Source of the DNA: Marinobacter sp. ANT_B65
Lineage (GTDB): Bacteria > Pseudomonadota > Gammaproteobacteria > Pseudomonadales > Oleiphilaceae
Direction: 5' to 3'
Assembly (NCBI RefSeq): GCF_002407605.1
Contig: NZ_NXGV01000001.1
Location: 1,052,895-1,116,894, forward strand
DNA: 64,000 nucleotides
The notes beneath the pieces are model-generated. The model searched no databases. It was not told where the DNA came from and was given only the letters and a program-made list of their open reading frames with translations. The stretch's first letter is position 1, and every line of letters starts with the position of its first letter. Shown here in pieces: positions 1 through 8,530 of this stretch. The translations under genes were made by a program, and so were the position numbers.

Positions 1-687
1 GAAAAGCCAGAGGAGGGCGCTGATAGCTCTGATGGTACGGATCCGGCTCAGGCTGAGTCGCGTCAGCGAACGCTGAGGCTGATGCTGCGTCAGTGTGATC
101 GCGTGTTACTGATGGATTTTGACCTGCTGGCCATGAACGACTGGCCAGACAGCTTCAGTGTTGCAGCTGCACGGCGAAGCCGGGATTTGTGGATGTTTTG
201 TGCTCTGGTAGCTGCAATTATATTCCTGAGTGGCCTGACGGGTTTTGTACCCGCCTGGATTGCCGGGGGCGGATTTGGAGCCTTCGTCATTATTCTGTTA
301 TTGGGCATTCCAGCCATTCGTCGGATTTACACGTCGAAACCTTCTTATCTAGACTTGTTGATCCGGCGCCAGCGTATGATGCGTGATGCCCGGAAACACG
401 CTGAGCACCTGGAAGGTAAAGATGGGTTGATCTGGCAATGTGCCCGCATGACCGATTTTAATCCTGCCCTCAAAAATACCAGGTTCAGCAGTCTGCTGCG
501 GTTGTCGGAGCAGAAAGCTCTGCCCCGGGCTCTGTCCCGGCGGGAGCATGTGAGGCTTTATCTGATTTATCTTCTTGAGGCGGAGAAAGCATATAGCCGT
601 GCTCAGGCAGCTTTTTTCGAAGGTAATCAGGATGCGATTGACAAGGGCTGGCAAAAAGCCGCTGCGAGTCCGGAGGACAGGGCTTGA
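1..687 (+). CDS. C-terminal part of a two-helix membrane protein, function unknown
   Basis: The reading frame is open from the first base of the window, so the gene begins upstream; 228 residues are visible. An acidic, polar start is followed by two hydrophobic segments (about nt 189-315) separated by a short Gly-rich turn, then a basic cytoplasmic-looking helical region rich in Arg, Glu and Leu. I recognise no enzymatic motif. It ends just before the psrA promoter, and its stop codon lies inside that promoter's -35 hexamer. An ATG at position 82 is a possible internal start, but the sequence before it codes in the same frame. Function is not assigned. Confidence 0.7.
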   Translation, partial: EKPEEGADSSDGTDPAQAESRQRTLRLMLRQCDRVLLMDFDLLAMNDWPDSFSVAAARRSRDLWMFCALVAAIIFLSGLTGFVPAWIAGGGFGAFVIILLLGIPAIRRIYTSKPSYLDLLIRRQRMMRDARKHAEHLEGKDGLIWQCARMTDFNPALKNTRFSSLLRLSEQKALPRALSRREHVRLYLIYLLEAEKAYSRAQAAFFEGNQDAIDKGWQKAAASPEDRA

Positions 688-727
688 CATAAATGCGAGT
701 CAAACGTATGTTTCAAACAGTCGTTTG
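684..727 (+). promoter_or_regulatory. psrA promoter with two overlapping PsrA-type operators
   Basis: A perfect -35 hexamer TTGACA (684-689) is followed after 17 bp by a -10-like TATGTT (707-712). Two PsrA-type boxes cover the -10 region: CAAACGTATGTTTC (701-714) and CAAACAGTCGTTTG (714-727). They share one base, and the second is perfectly symmetric in its arms. PsrA of Pseudomonas is known to bind a CAAAC-N(2-4)-GTTTG type site and to repress its own gene. The arrangement therefore suggests direct autorepression, relieved by long-chain acyl ligands. Confidence 0.8.
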
Positions 728-748
728 CTTAGAGGCGCTCAAAATAAA

Positions 749-1426
749 ATGGCCCAGTCGGATACTGTTGATCGAATTCTTGATGCTGCAGAGGAGTTAT
801 TTGCTGAACGTGGTTTTGCAGAGACTTCACTGCGCATGATAACCAGCAAGGCGAAGGTAAACCTTGCTGCGGTAAACTACCACTTTGGCTCCAAAAATGC
901 GCTGATCCATGCAGTCTTTGGTCGTTTTCTGACACCATTTTCAGCAACACTCGAGAACGCATTTGACGAACTTGAAGCGCGTTGTGAAGGTAAGCCTCCA
1001 ACGTTGCATCAGACTCTTTGGGCTCTTACTGAGAGCGCTGTTCGTATGCCTCAGCGCAATGAGATGGGTATTTCTATCTTCATGCGACTGCTTGGGTTGG
1101 CGTATACCCAGTCGCAAGGGCATTTGCGCAAGTTTCTTGAGCAGGAATACAGCCAGCCATTCAGCCGGTTTATGCATATGTTGAAGGAAGCCACGCCACA
1201 GCTCTCAGCTGTGGATCGTTACTGGCGTATACAGTTCATGCTTGGAGCTACTGCGTTCACAATGTCGAGCAGTGATGCTCTGCAGGATATTCTGCGCAAC
1301 AAACTCGGTGTTGAAACTACCGTTCAGGAAATTGCCGCACGCCTTGTACCTTTTCTTGCTGCCGGCATGCAGGCGCAGGATGCATTGCTGATTCCTTCCA
1401 TAAATCAAAAGATCCCGGTTGCCTGA
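749..1426 (+). CDS. psrA: PsrA-like TetR-family transcriptional regulator
   Basis: A 225-residue TetR-family regulator. The N-terminal helix-turn-helix domain (about residues 8-55) has the typical ILDAAEELFAERGF start and the VNYHFGSK recognition-helix motif, and matches Pseudomonas PsrA as I remember it. The rest is the ligand-binding, dimerising helical domain. PsrA responds to long-chain fatty acids and controls beta-oxidation, and in pseudomonads also rpoS. The ATG at 749 is chosen because homologues start with MAQS; the longer frame from 575 would run back through the promoter and operators. A weak purine-rich ribosome site lies at 731-735. Two operators sit immediately upstream. Confidence 0.9.
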   Translation: MAQSDTVDRILDAAEELFAERGFAETSLRMITSKAKVNLAAVNYHFGSKNALIHAVFGRFLTPFSATLENAFDELEARCEGKPPTLHQTLWALTESAVRMPQRNEMGISIFMRLLGLAYTQSQGHLRKFLEQEYSQPFSRFMHMLKEATPQLSAVDRYWRIQFMLGATAFTMSSSDALQDILRNKLGVETTVQEIAARLVPFLAAGMQAQDALLIPSINQKIPVA

Positions 1427-1481
1427 GTTGTATCCTCTCGGTTAGGCTTTGCCCTGAATCCTGAAGGGAGCCTGGCCCGTT

Positions 1482-1982
1482 GTGAACCATCACAACCACA
1501 ATTCCTGTTCAATTGATATCAACCTGGCAGACCAGAGTCTTGCCCTGCTTGATGCGAACGGGAGCACTATTATCCGCTATCCTGTTTCCACTGCGCTCAA
1601 TGGCGTGGGTGAGCAGGACGGCAGTGGCTGTACACCGGCAGGTGAACACTACATACGAGCGATGATTGGTGCCGGGCAGCCTGCCAATACCGTTTTCTGT
1701 GCCCGTCGCCCCACAGGTGAAACCTACACCCCTGAGCTTGCAGCTACCAACCCCGGACGCGACTGGATTCTCAGCCGCATCCTCTGGTTATGCGGACTGG
1801 AGAAGGGGAAAAACCGTGGCGCGGGCGTTGATACTTTCCGCCGCTTTATATACATACACGGTACCCCGGATACTGAGCCAATGGGGCTGGCGCTTTCCCA
1901 TGGCTGTATTCGTATGCGAAATGACGATGTCATAGAGCTTTTCGGGTATGCCTGGCCAGGGATGCCGGTTACCATTCGCTGA
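1482..1982 (+). CDS. L,D-transpeptidase (YkuD family)
   Basis: A 166-residue YkuD-domain protein. The catalytic signature is clear near the C terminus: an IHGTPD segment (about residues 125-130) followed by SHGCIRM (about 144-150) with the nucleophilic cysteine. Such enzymes form 3-3 peptidoglycan cross-links or attach proteins to peptidoglycan. No signal peptide or membrane helix is visible, unusual for a periplasmic enzyme but seen in short YkuD proteins. The GTG start at 1482 has an AAGGGAG ribosome site at 1464-1470. Pseudomonas has nagZ between psrA and the phosphorylase, as I recall, so this and the next gene occupy that place. Confidence 0.85.
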   Translation: MNHHNHNSCSIDINLADQSLALLDANGSTIIRYPVSTALNGVGEQDGSGCTPAGEHYIRAMIGAGQPANTVFCARRPTGETYTPELAATNPGRDWILSRILWLCGLEKGKNRGAGVDTFRRFIYIHGTPDTEPMGLALSHGCIRMRNDDVIELFGYAWPGMPVTIR

Positions 1983-2015
1983 ACCTAGACTGACAACACT
2001 GATTAGAGGGATCTG

Positions 2016-3299
2016 ATGATCGGAGACATTATGGCCACTCTTGACGGCTGGATAGATAATTTTGGCGTGCTATCTGAGCCATGGCGTGTAGGTATTGTGG
2101 TGTTTTCGCTGGTATTCGGAACTGCTGCTGTTGCCTATATATTCAGTCATATCATTACGGCCCTGGAACGGCGGTTCACGAAGACCAATAACCTCTGGGA
2201 TGACGCAGTACTGCATGCTGCCCGTAAGCCAGTAGTGGCGTTTGTCTGGCTTCAGGGGGTTTACTGGGCCGCAGAAGTGGCTCACAACTACTCATCGGCC
2301 GAAATTTTCAAAGCCAATGAAACTGTACTCAAAGTAGGCTTCATTTTTATCTTTGTCTGGGCATTGCTCAGGGCGATAAAAGAAGGAGAGGGCATTCTTG
2401 TCTCTCCGGTAAAAATGAAAAAGCCGATGGATTACACCACCATTAATGCGATCAGCAAGCTGACCAGGGCCGTGGTCATCATTACAGCGGTGCTGATCAG
2501 TCTGCAGTCTCTTGGCTATAGTCTTTCGGGCGTACTTGCCTTTGGTGGTGTGGGCGGTATTGCTGTGGGTTTTGCAGCCAAGGATTTGCTGGCCAACTTT
2601 TTTGGTGGATTTATTATCCATCTGGACCGGCCGTTCAAGGTTGGTGACTGGGTACGGTCGCCGGATCGTAACATTGAGGGAACTGTAGAGCATATCGGGT
2701 GGCGGGTTACCACTATCCGGACATTTGACAAGCGTCCTCTCTATGTCCCCAATGCGACGTTTACAACCATCGCTGTAGAAAATCCCTCGCGAATGACCAA
2801 CCGGCGTATCTACGAGACCATCGGTATCCGGTATGCCGATGTGGGCGATATGGCGACCATTGTGTCCGATATCCGGTCCATGCTTGAGAGTCACGACGAT
2901 ATTGATAATAAACAGACCTTGATCGTGAATTTTCTGGCATTCAATCAGTCATCGCTGGATATCATGGTTTATGCCTTTACTAAAACGACCCAGTGGGTCC
3001 GTTACCATGAAGTGAAGCAGGATGTGCTTTTGAAAATCAGCGATGTGATTGCAGACCATGGCGGCGAGATAGCCTTCCCGACTCAGACCTTGTACATCAA
3101 TGATGATGGCCGGTCCTCCGAGACAGAAAACGAGACCGGAAATGGTCGCAGTAAGCCAGATGAAAACGCGAGAAGTATTGACGGGAATCGCTCGCCACGC
3201 GCTAGTCAAGGTAGCCGCATGCAAGACCCTGGCCGCCGTAACGATACCCGGGAGGGCGATGTTGGTGAACAGTCCCTGGATGCGGGAGATGGAGATTGA
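2016..3299 (+). CDS. MscS-family mechanosensitive channel
   Basis: A 427-residue small-conductance mechanosensitive channel. Hydrophobic helices lie near residues 25-45, 65-85, 100-120, 140-165 and 170-190. The pore-lining helix is the Gly/Ala-rich stretch around GGVGGIAVGFAAKDLLANF, followed by the beta domain with the GTVEHIGWRVTTIRTFDKR motif. The last 65 or so residues are polar, low in complexity and probably disordered, and extend beyond the usual MscS core. The ATG at 2016 has an AGAGGG ribosome site 5 nt upstream; a second ATG at 2031 is possible. The stop overlaps the start of the next gene (TGATG), so the two are probably co-translated. Confidence 0.88.
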   Translation: MIGDIMATLDGWIDNFGVLSEPWRVGIVVFSLVFGTAAVAYIFSHIITALERRFTKTNNLWDDAVLHAARKPVVAFVWLQGVYWAAEVAHNYSSAEIFKANETVLKVGFIFIFVWALLRAIKEGEGILVSPVKMKKPMDYTTINAISKLTRAVVIITAVLISLQSLGYSLSGVLAFGGVGGIAVGFAAKDLLANFFGGFIIHLDRPFKVGDWVRSPDRNIEGTVEHIGWRVTTIRTFDKRPLYVPNATFTTIAVENPSRMTNRRIYETIGIRYADVGDMATIVSDIRSMLESHDDIDNKQTLIVNFLAFNQSSLDIMVYAFTKTTQWVRYHEVKQDVLLKISDVIADHGGEIAFPTQTLYINDDGRSSETENETGNGRSKPDENARSIDGNRSPRASQGSRMQDPGRRNDTREGDVGEQSLDAGDGD

Positions 3300-4081
3300 T
3301 GTCAGATACAGGCAGTGTGGTAGGGATTATTGGCGGCACCGGCCTGACAACTCTTTCAGGCCTTGAAGTCAAAGGCGCGCGAACTGTGGACACGCCATGG
3401 GGTGTGCCGTCTTCAGATCTGACCGAGGGGTGTCTTGATGGTCAGTCTGTGATGTTCCTTTCCCGTCATGGTAATCCCCACCGGATACCGCCCCACGAAG
3501 TGAACTACCGGGCGAATATAAAAGCTCTTTATGACGCGGGAGTGCGAACGGTAGTCGGAGTGAATGCGGTGGGCGGGATTCATTCAGATATGGGCCCGGC
3601 TTGTGTGGTTATCCCTGATCAGATCATTGATTACACCTGGGGCAGGGCAGGCACTTTTTTCGAGGGTGATCTGGAAGCAGTAACCCATATCGATTTTACC
3701 TGGCCCTACGATCAGGCTGCGAGGGATATTCTGATACGGGCTGCAACAAACTGTCAGGTGCCGTTTGCCGGGTTTGGTGTATACGGCGCAACTCAGGGTC
3801 CCCGGCTGGAGACGGCTGCAGAAATACGCCGTATGGAGCGGGACGGATGTGATCTGGTAGGGATGACCGGTATGCCGGAAGCGGCTCTGGCTGCGGAATT
3901 GGGTATGCGCTATGTATGTCTGGGCCTGGTTGTAAACCGGGCGGCAGGGAAGTCTGATCACATTATTACCATGGAAGAAATCGAAGCAGCCATCGAGCAG
4001 GGTATGTCTGGTGTCAGACAGATTCTTGAAAACTCGATGGCTGATCTCGGTGCGCTTGCTAGTTTGTCGCAATCTTCCTGA
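3299..4081 (+). CDS. S-methyl-5'-thioinosine / methylthioadenosine phosphorylase (PNP/MTAP family)
   Basis: A 260-residue MTAP/PNP-family phosphorylase. It shows the phosphate-binding GGTGL near residue 12, the SRHGNPHRIPPHEVNYRANI motif, and a VGMTGMPEAALAAELGM segment. The family cleaves methylthio-nucleosides to methylthioribose 1-phosphate and free base, salvaging the polyamine by-product. The neighbourhood matches P. aeruginosa PA3004, which acts on methylthioinosine, so I prefer that substrate; plain MTA phosphorylase is the alternative. The ATG at 3299 overlaps the preceding TGA; a TTG at 3296 is less likely. The 3' end overlaps the convergent csiV gene by 23 bp. Confidence 0.85.
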   Translation: MSDTGSVVGIIGGTGLTTLSGLEVKGARTVDTPWGVPSSDLTEGCLDGQSVMFLSRHGNPHRIPPHEVNYRANIKALYDAGVRTVVGVNAVGGIHSDMGPACVVIPDQIIDYTWGRAGTFFEGDLEAVTHIDFTWPYDQAARDILIRAATNCQVPFAGFGVYGATQGPRLETAAEIRRMERDGCDLVGMTGMPEAALAAELGMRYVCLGLVVNRAAGKSDHIITMEEIEAAIEQGMSGVRQILENSMADLGALASLSQSS

Positions 4082-4760
4082 AGAATACGAGGACGCCGAT
4101 AGTGGGGGAGTCCAGGAAGTGAATTTCCTCGCTTCGCATCCTGCGGGTTTCGCGGATCCAGGTCAGTAGCTCTGGCGGTATGTCAGGGTTGACGGCCAGC
4201 TCTGTTACTGTGCTGCTGTCGATGGTTTCGCCTGCACTGTCGCCTTCGATGACTCCCGTAGTGTCAACCTTTCCTTCCTGCCAGTGATTAAGATGAGCGG
4301 TGACGTGCAGGTAGCGCCGCCGATCGATTGTAATATACCCTTCAACTTCTCTTTGGCCTGCCTGCTTCAGCCAGTCTCCGATTTCAATACGCAGCGGCTG
4401 GCCTTTATAGTTGGGAGGGAAAGATTCGTACCATCCGGCGGACATAAGCACCCGGTAGCGACCGCTGCGCTCCAGCCGATTGGCTGCGCTCCCTAGGTGT
4501 AGCTGGTTAGGTGATGCGAGTTTGAATGACGAGATCACGTTGCCGTCACCGGTCACACGATAAAGATCTTTGCTGGTGTCCACCGGCGGCTCTACTTTCC
4601 GATTGAACATGCGCTCATTCACTGCACCCGGATCGACTATGCGCTCCAGAATGACGAACTCTGCCCGGTAAAAGTTGTTGTTGCTCTGCTGTGCATGGCT
4701 AACCATCGCAGTCGATAGTAATAAAGCCGTCAGAAGTGTACGTGCCAGTAGCTGATACAT
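4059..4760 (-). CDS. csiV: CsiV-family periplasmic protein
   Basis: A 233-residue exported protein with a clear signal peptide ending near VSHAQ. The C-terminal RRMRSEEIHFLDSPTIGVLV segment matches the CsiV family (formerly DUF2803), members of which bind peptidoglycan and allow secretion stress tolerance in Vibrio. It lies 50 bp downstream of mfd on the same strand, an arrangement I recall from pseudomonads, so it is probably co-transcribed. I use ATG 4760, which begins directly at the signal peptide. A TTG at 4781 has a better GGAG ribosome site and would add seven polar residues. Confidence 0.8.
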   Translation of the reverse strand: MYQLLARTLLTALLLSTAMVSHAQQSNNNFYRAEFVILERIVDPGAVNERMFNRKVEPPVDTSKDLYRVTGDGNVISSFKLASPNQLHLGSAANRLERSGRYRVLMSAGWYESFPPNYKGQPLRIEIGDWLKQAGQREVEGYITIDRRRYLHVTAHLNHWQEGKVDTTGVIEGDSAGETIDSSTVTELAVNPDIPPELLTWIRETRRMRSEEIHFLDSPTIGVLVFFRKIATN

Positions 4761-4810
4761 GCGATTACCGTCAGTCTGCAAGAGGTTGCTCCAGTTTTGT
4801 TCGGGCCGCT

Positions 4811-7800
4811 TCAGGTGGTTGCGGCACTTGGTGCAGGTGCAAGTTCGCCCAGCATCCCGGAAATGCCGTCGAGTTTACCATTGGTTGAGACGTCCTTCAG
4901 CCGAAAACGGAAGCTGTTGGCACCCTCAAGGCGATATGTGTCCGGAGCGGATTGCATTTTTTTAACCAGCGTCAATGGATCCACCGGCGTTGAGCTGCCA
5001 AATTCAATACGTGCCCATTCCTTGCCTGCGTCTACTTTAACAATGCCCAGAGCTTCCGCCTTGAGTCTGAGCTCGGTTTGCCGAACCAGGTTTTTGGCTG
5101 GCTCCGGTAATAAACCGAAGCGGTCAATCATCTCAACCTGAAGTTCTTTTAATGCATCGCGGTCGCTGACACTGGCAATTCGTTTGTAGAGCATCAACCG
5201 GTTATGAACGTCCGGGAGGTAATCCTCCGGGATCAGGGCCGGTATACGAAGGTTCATTTCTGTGCCGTGGCTAAGAGGGAGTTCGGCGTTGGGTGTGCGA
5301 CCTTCGCGAATGGCTTTTACGGCTTCATCCAGCAGTTGCATGTACAGGGTGAAGCCGATGCTTTCAATCTGCCCGCTTTGCTCGTCGCCCAGCAGTTCGC
5401 CGGCACCGCGAATCTCCAGATCGTGAGTTGCAAGCATAAAGCCGGCACCGAGATCCTGGGCTTCGGAAATAGCTTCCAGTCGTTTTTTTGCGTCTGGTGT
5501 TATCGCTTTCGGTGGGGGTGTCAGCAGATAAGCGTATGCCTGGTGGTGTGAGCGGCCAACGCGGCCACGAAGCTGGTGCAACTGGGCGAGTCCGAATTTG
5601 TCTGCACGCTCGATAATAATGGTGTTGGCGCTGGGTATGTCGATGCCGGTTTCGATGATGGTGGTGCACACCAGCACGTTAAAGCGCTTGTGGTAAAAAT
5701 CGGACATGATCTGTTCAAGCTGCCTTTCCCGCATCTGGCCATGAGCTACGCCCACCCGGGCCTCAGGTACGAGGCTCCGGAGATCCTCTGCGGTTTTTTC
5801 AATGCTTGCCACGTCATTGTGCAGAACATACACCTGGCCGCCCCGCAGAACCTCCCTCAGAATGGCTTCCTTGACTGTCGCCTCATCGCGCTGGCGTACA
5901 AATGTTTTCACCGAGAGCCGCCGGGCAGGCGGTGTGGCGATGATGGAGAGGTCTCTCAGGTGCCCCATCGCCATATTGAGCGTTCTTGGAATGGGTGTTG
6001 CAGTAAGATTCAGCATGTCTACTTCAGCACGCAGGGCTTTCAGTTTTTCTTTCTGCCCGACGCCGAACCGGTGTTCTTCATCAATGATTACCAGGCCAAG
6101 ATTTTTGAAGTGGATGTCGCCCTGAAGCAATTTGTGGGTACCAATGACAATATCGGCTTTGCCGTTTTCGATGGATTCCTGGGCCTTGCTGGTCTGGCTG
6201 GCGCTGCGAAAGCGGCTTAGCAGTTCGATATTGACTGGAGTATCCGAGAAGCGATCGCGGAAGGATTCATAGTGTTGCTGGGCCAGCAGCGTCGTTGGTA
6301 CAAGCACTGCGACCTGCTTTCCCGACCATGTGGCCAGGAAGGCGGCGCGCATGGCAACTTCGGTTTTTCCGAAACCGACATCGCCGCATACCAGTCGGTC
6401 CATGGGCTTTTCGTTGGTCATGTCTTCGAAGACGGCCTGGATAGCAACCTGCTGATCCGGTGTCTCCTCAAACGGAAAGCCTGCTGCAAAGGCGCGATAT
6501 GCTTCTTTCGGGTCTTCAAAGGCGAACCCCTTGCGGGCTTCGCGGCGGGCGTATACATCCAGAAGTTCGGCTGCGGTATCGCGAATTTTTTCAAGAGCCT
6601 TTTGCTTGGCTGTGCTCCAGCGTTCAGTGCCAAGCTTGTGCAGTGGGGCGTGCTCTGTGTCTGAACCGGCGTAGCGGGAAATCAGATGCAGGCTGGATAC
6701 AGGCACGTATAATTTTGAGCCACCGGCATACTCAAGCATCAGAAACTCACTGGACTCACCTTCTACGGTAATGGTTTCCAGCCCGAGGTACCGGCCAACA
6801 CCATGGTCGATATGTACGACGGGTGAGCCGACTCTGAGCTCAGACAGGTCGCGATAGCCATCGTCATTTACTTCCGTTGGCTTGTCGCGTCGTCGACGCT
6901 GTAAAACCCTTTCGCCGAACAGGCCGGTTTCAGTGATCAGGGCAAGGTTGTGATCCGGTAATACCAGTCCCTGCTCCATTGGCGCAATGGTAATGCCCAG
7001 TGTGCCGCTCTCATCCGCCAGAAATTCGTGCCAGTTCTCAAAGCCCTTTAGTTGGAGTTGGTGCTCGCCAAGATTTTCAATCAGAGCTTCGCGCCGGCCT
7101 GAGGACTCTGCGCATATGAGTACCCGTCCGGCAAAAGTCTGAATAAAACGTTTAAGCCGTCCCGCCGGGTCAGCCGCTCTTGCGTCCATGGCTATTTCCG
7201 GAAGCGCTTCGCTTGAGCAGTTGGTTGCGCCGCTCCCCTCGGCCAGCTCAGGTGTTGTGGTTACCCGGGGAAAGGCTTTGAGATAACCAAACAGTTCGTC
7301 CTGCTGCAAAAACAGTACGGAAGGTGGAAGGATCGGCCGCAGTCGGTCATGACGGCGATCTTCGTGCCGGTTCCGGGTTTCTGTATCGAAGTGGTGGACG
7401 GCTTCGTTCAGGCCCTCGGCCGTAAAAACATGGGTGGTGTCCGGCAAGTAGTCAAAGAGCGTTGCTGTCTGGTCGAAAAACAAAGGTAGATAATATTCAA
7501 TGCCCGGAGGTGTAATGCCGTGGCTGACATCCTGGTATATAGGCGCATTTTTGTCCGCATTTGGAAACTGCTCGAACCAGCGTCCACGGAAGCCGGAACG
7601 GGCCTCTTTGTGCCATGGGAATTCGTAAGCAGGGAGAAGTTCGATACGTTCGATCCGGTCGATGGAACGCTGGGTTTCCGGATCGAAAGTGCGCAGGGTT
7701 TCAACTTCGTTATCGAACAGGTCGATCCGGTAGGGCAGGTTGGAGCCCATGGGGAAAATATCGAGTATTGAGCCACGAACGGCGTACTCCCCATGCTCAT

Positions 7801-8341
7801 AAACGTTTTCAGAGTGTCGGTAGCCTGCCGTTGCCAGCTGCAGGCGCCAATTATCGATGTCCAGAGACTGACCGGTTTCCAGTAGCAGGGTGTTGCCCTG
7901 GAGATAGCTCACCGGCGGCAGCCGGTGCATCAGGGTTCTGGCGGGAACTACAATCACGCCATGCTGGATGCCTGGCAATCGGTGCAAGGTACGAATCCGC
8001 CTGGAGGTAATATCCTGATGCGGTGAAAACAAATCGTAGGGCAGGGTTTCCCAGTCAGGCAGCGATAGCAGTTCCAGTCCGTCTTCAGTAACTGTGGCAC
8101 CATCTTCCTCTGCCGGCAGGCCCAGAAAAAACCGCATGGACTGCTCCAGCCGGATTGCGTCGGCTGTGCTGCGTGTGATTACCAGAGTGAGCCCCTTGTG
8201 GGCCCTTGCGCTTTCACATATGGCCAGAGCGTCGCTGCTGCCATGCAATTGCCCCCAGGTGCGATGATCCGCCGGTTTCCCGGGAAATTGCGGCGCGATC
8301 AGTGTTCGCAGTGGAGTGGAAGTCGGGGCACCTTGATTCAT
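4811..8341 (-). CDS. mfd: Transcription-repair coupling factor Mfd
   Basis: A 1176-residue protein of the normal length for Mfd. The N-terminal third is the UvrB-like, UvrA-binding region. A CarD-like RNA-polymerase-interaction domain follows (around PVVHIDHGVGRYLGLE), then an SF2/RecG-like translocase with Walker A GDVGFGKTE near residue 655 and the DEEH box near 751. The C-terminal TRCF domain includes IRGAGELLGDEQSGQ. It removes stalled RNA polymerase at lesions and recruits nucleotide excision repair. The start at 8341 gives a normal N terminus. It is divergent from gap. Confidence 0.97.
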   Translation of the reverse strand: MNQGAPTSTPLRTLIAPQFPGKPADHRTWGQLHGSSDALAICESARAHKGLTLVITRSTADAIRLEQSMRFFLGLPAEEDGATVTEDGLELLSLPDWETLPYDLFSPHQDITSRRIRTLHRLPGIQHGVIVVPARTLMHRLPPVSYLQGNTLLLETGQSLDIDNWRLQLATAGYRHSENVYEHGEYAVRGSILDIFPMGSNLPYRIDLFDNEVETLRTFDPETQRSIDRIERIELLPAYEFPWHKEARSGFRGRWFEQFPNADKNAPIYQDVSHGITPPGIEYYLPLFFDQTATLFDYLPDTTHVFTAEGLNEAVHHFDTETRNRHEDRRHDRLRPILPPSVLFLQQDELFGYLKAFPRVTTTPELAEGSGATNCSSEALPEIAMDARAADPAGRLKRFIQTFAGRVLICAESSGRREALIENLGEHQLQLKGFENWHEFLADESGTLGITIAPMEQGLVLPDHNLALITETGLFGERVLQRRRRDKPTEVNDDGYRDLSELRVGSPVVHIDHGVGRYLGLETITVEGESSEFLMLEYAGGSKLYVPVSSLHLISRYAGSDTEHAPLHKLGTERWSTAKQKALEKIRDTAAELLDVYARREARKGFAFEDPKEAYRAFAAGFPFEETPDQQVAIQAVFEDMTNEKPMDRLVCGDVGFGKTEVAMRAAFLATWSGKQVAVLVPTTLLAQQHYESFRDRFSDTPVNIELLSRFRSASQTSKAQESIENGKADIVIGTHKLLQGDIHFKNLGLVIIDEEHRFGVGQKEKLKALRAEVDMLNLTATPIPRTLNMAMGHLRDLSIIATPPARRLSVKTFVRQRDEATVKEAILREVLRGGQVYVLHNDVASIEKTAEDLRSLVPEARVGVAHGQMRERQLEQIMSDFYHKRFNVLVCTTIIETGIDIPSANTIIIERADKFGLAQLHQLRGRVGRSHHQAYAYLLTPPPKAITPDAKKRLEAISEAQDLGAGFMLATHDLEIRGAGELLGDEQSGQIESIGFTLYMQLLDEAVKAIREGRTPNAELPLSHGTEMNLRIPALIPEDYLPDVHNRLMLYKRIASVSDRDALKELQVEMIDRFGLLPEPAKNLVRQTELRLKAEALGIVKVDAGKEWARIEFGSSTPVDPLTLVKKMQSAPDTYRLEGANSFRFRLKDVSTNGKLDGISGMLGELAPAPSAATT

Positions 8342-8454
8342 GGGCAGTCGTTTTCTCCTGCTGTGGGGGTTGAAGGGCCTGTGAGCGGGCTATTCTAACG
8401 CCCTCAGGTGGCGGTGTCATGGCGGCACGCTTCGATGTTCGTGTCAGTTCGTAT

Positions 8455-8483
8455 TTGCCGTTAGCCGGTTTAAGTTGGATAAT
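8455..8483 (+). promoter_or_regulatory. Probable sigma-70 promoter of gap
   Basis: TTGCCG (8455-8460) and GATAAT (8478-8483) are separated by 17 bp, about 48 bp before the GTG start of the GAPDH gene. The pair lies in the 189-bp intergenic region shared with divergent mfd. Five of six -10 bases match consensus. Confidence 0.55.
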
Positions 8484-8530
8484 GCCCCACCTTAATTATT
8501 CGACGTGCGAAAAACACAGGGGTCCCTAAC

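Noticed and set aside
575..748. Long N-terminal extension of psrA
   Set aside because: This frame runs through the end of the previous gene and the promoter/operator region; homologues start at MAQS.
4759..6771. Several plus-strand frames of 100-200 residues opposite mfd
   Set aside because: They are shadows of the mfd coding sequence in other frames, without ribosome sites or family motifs.
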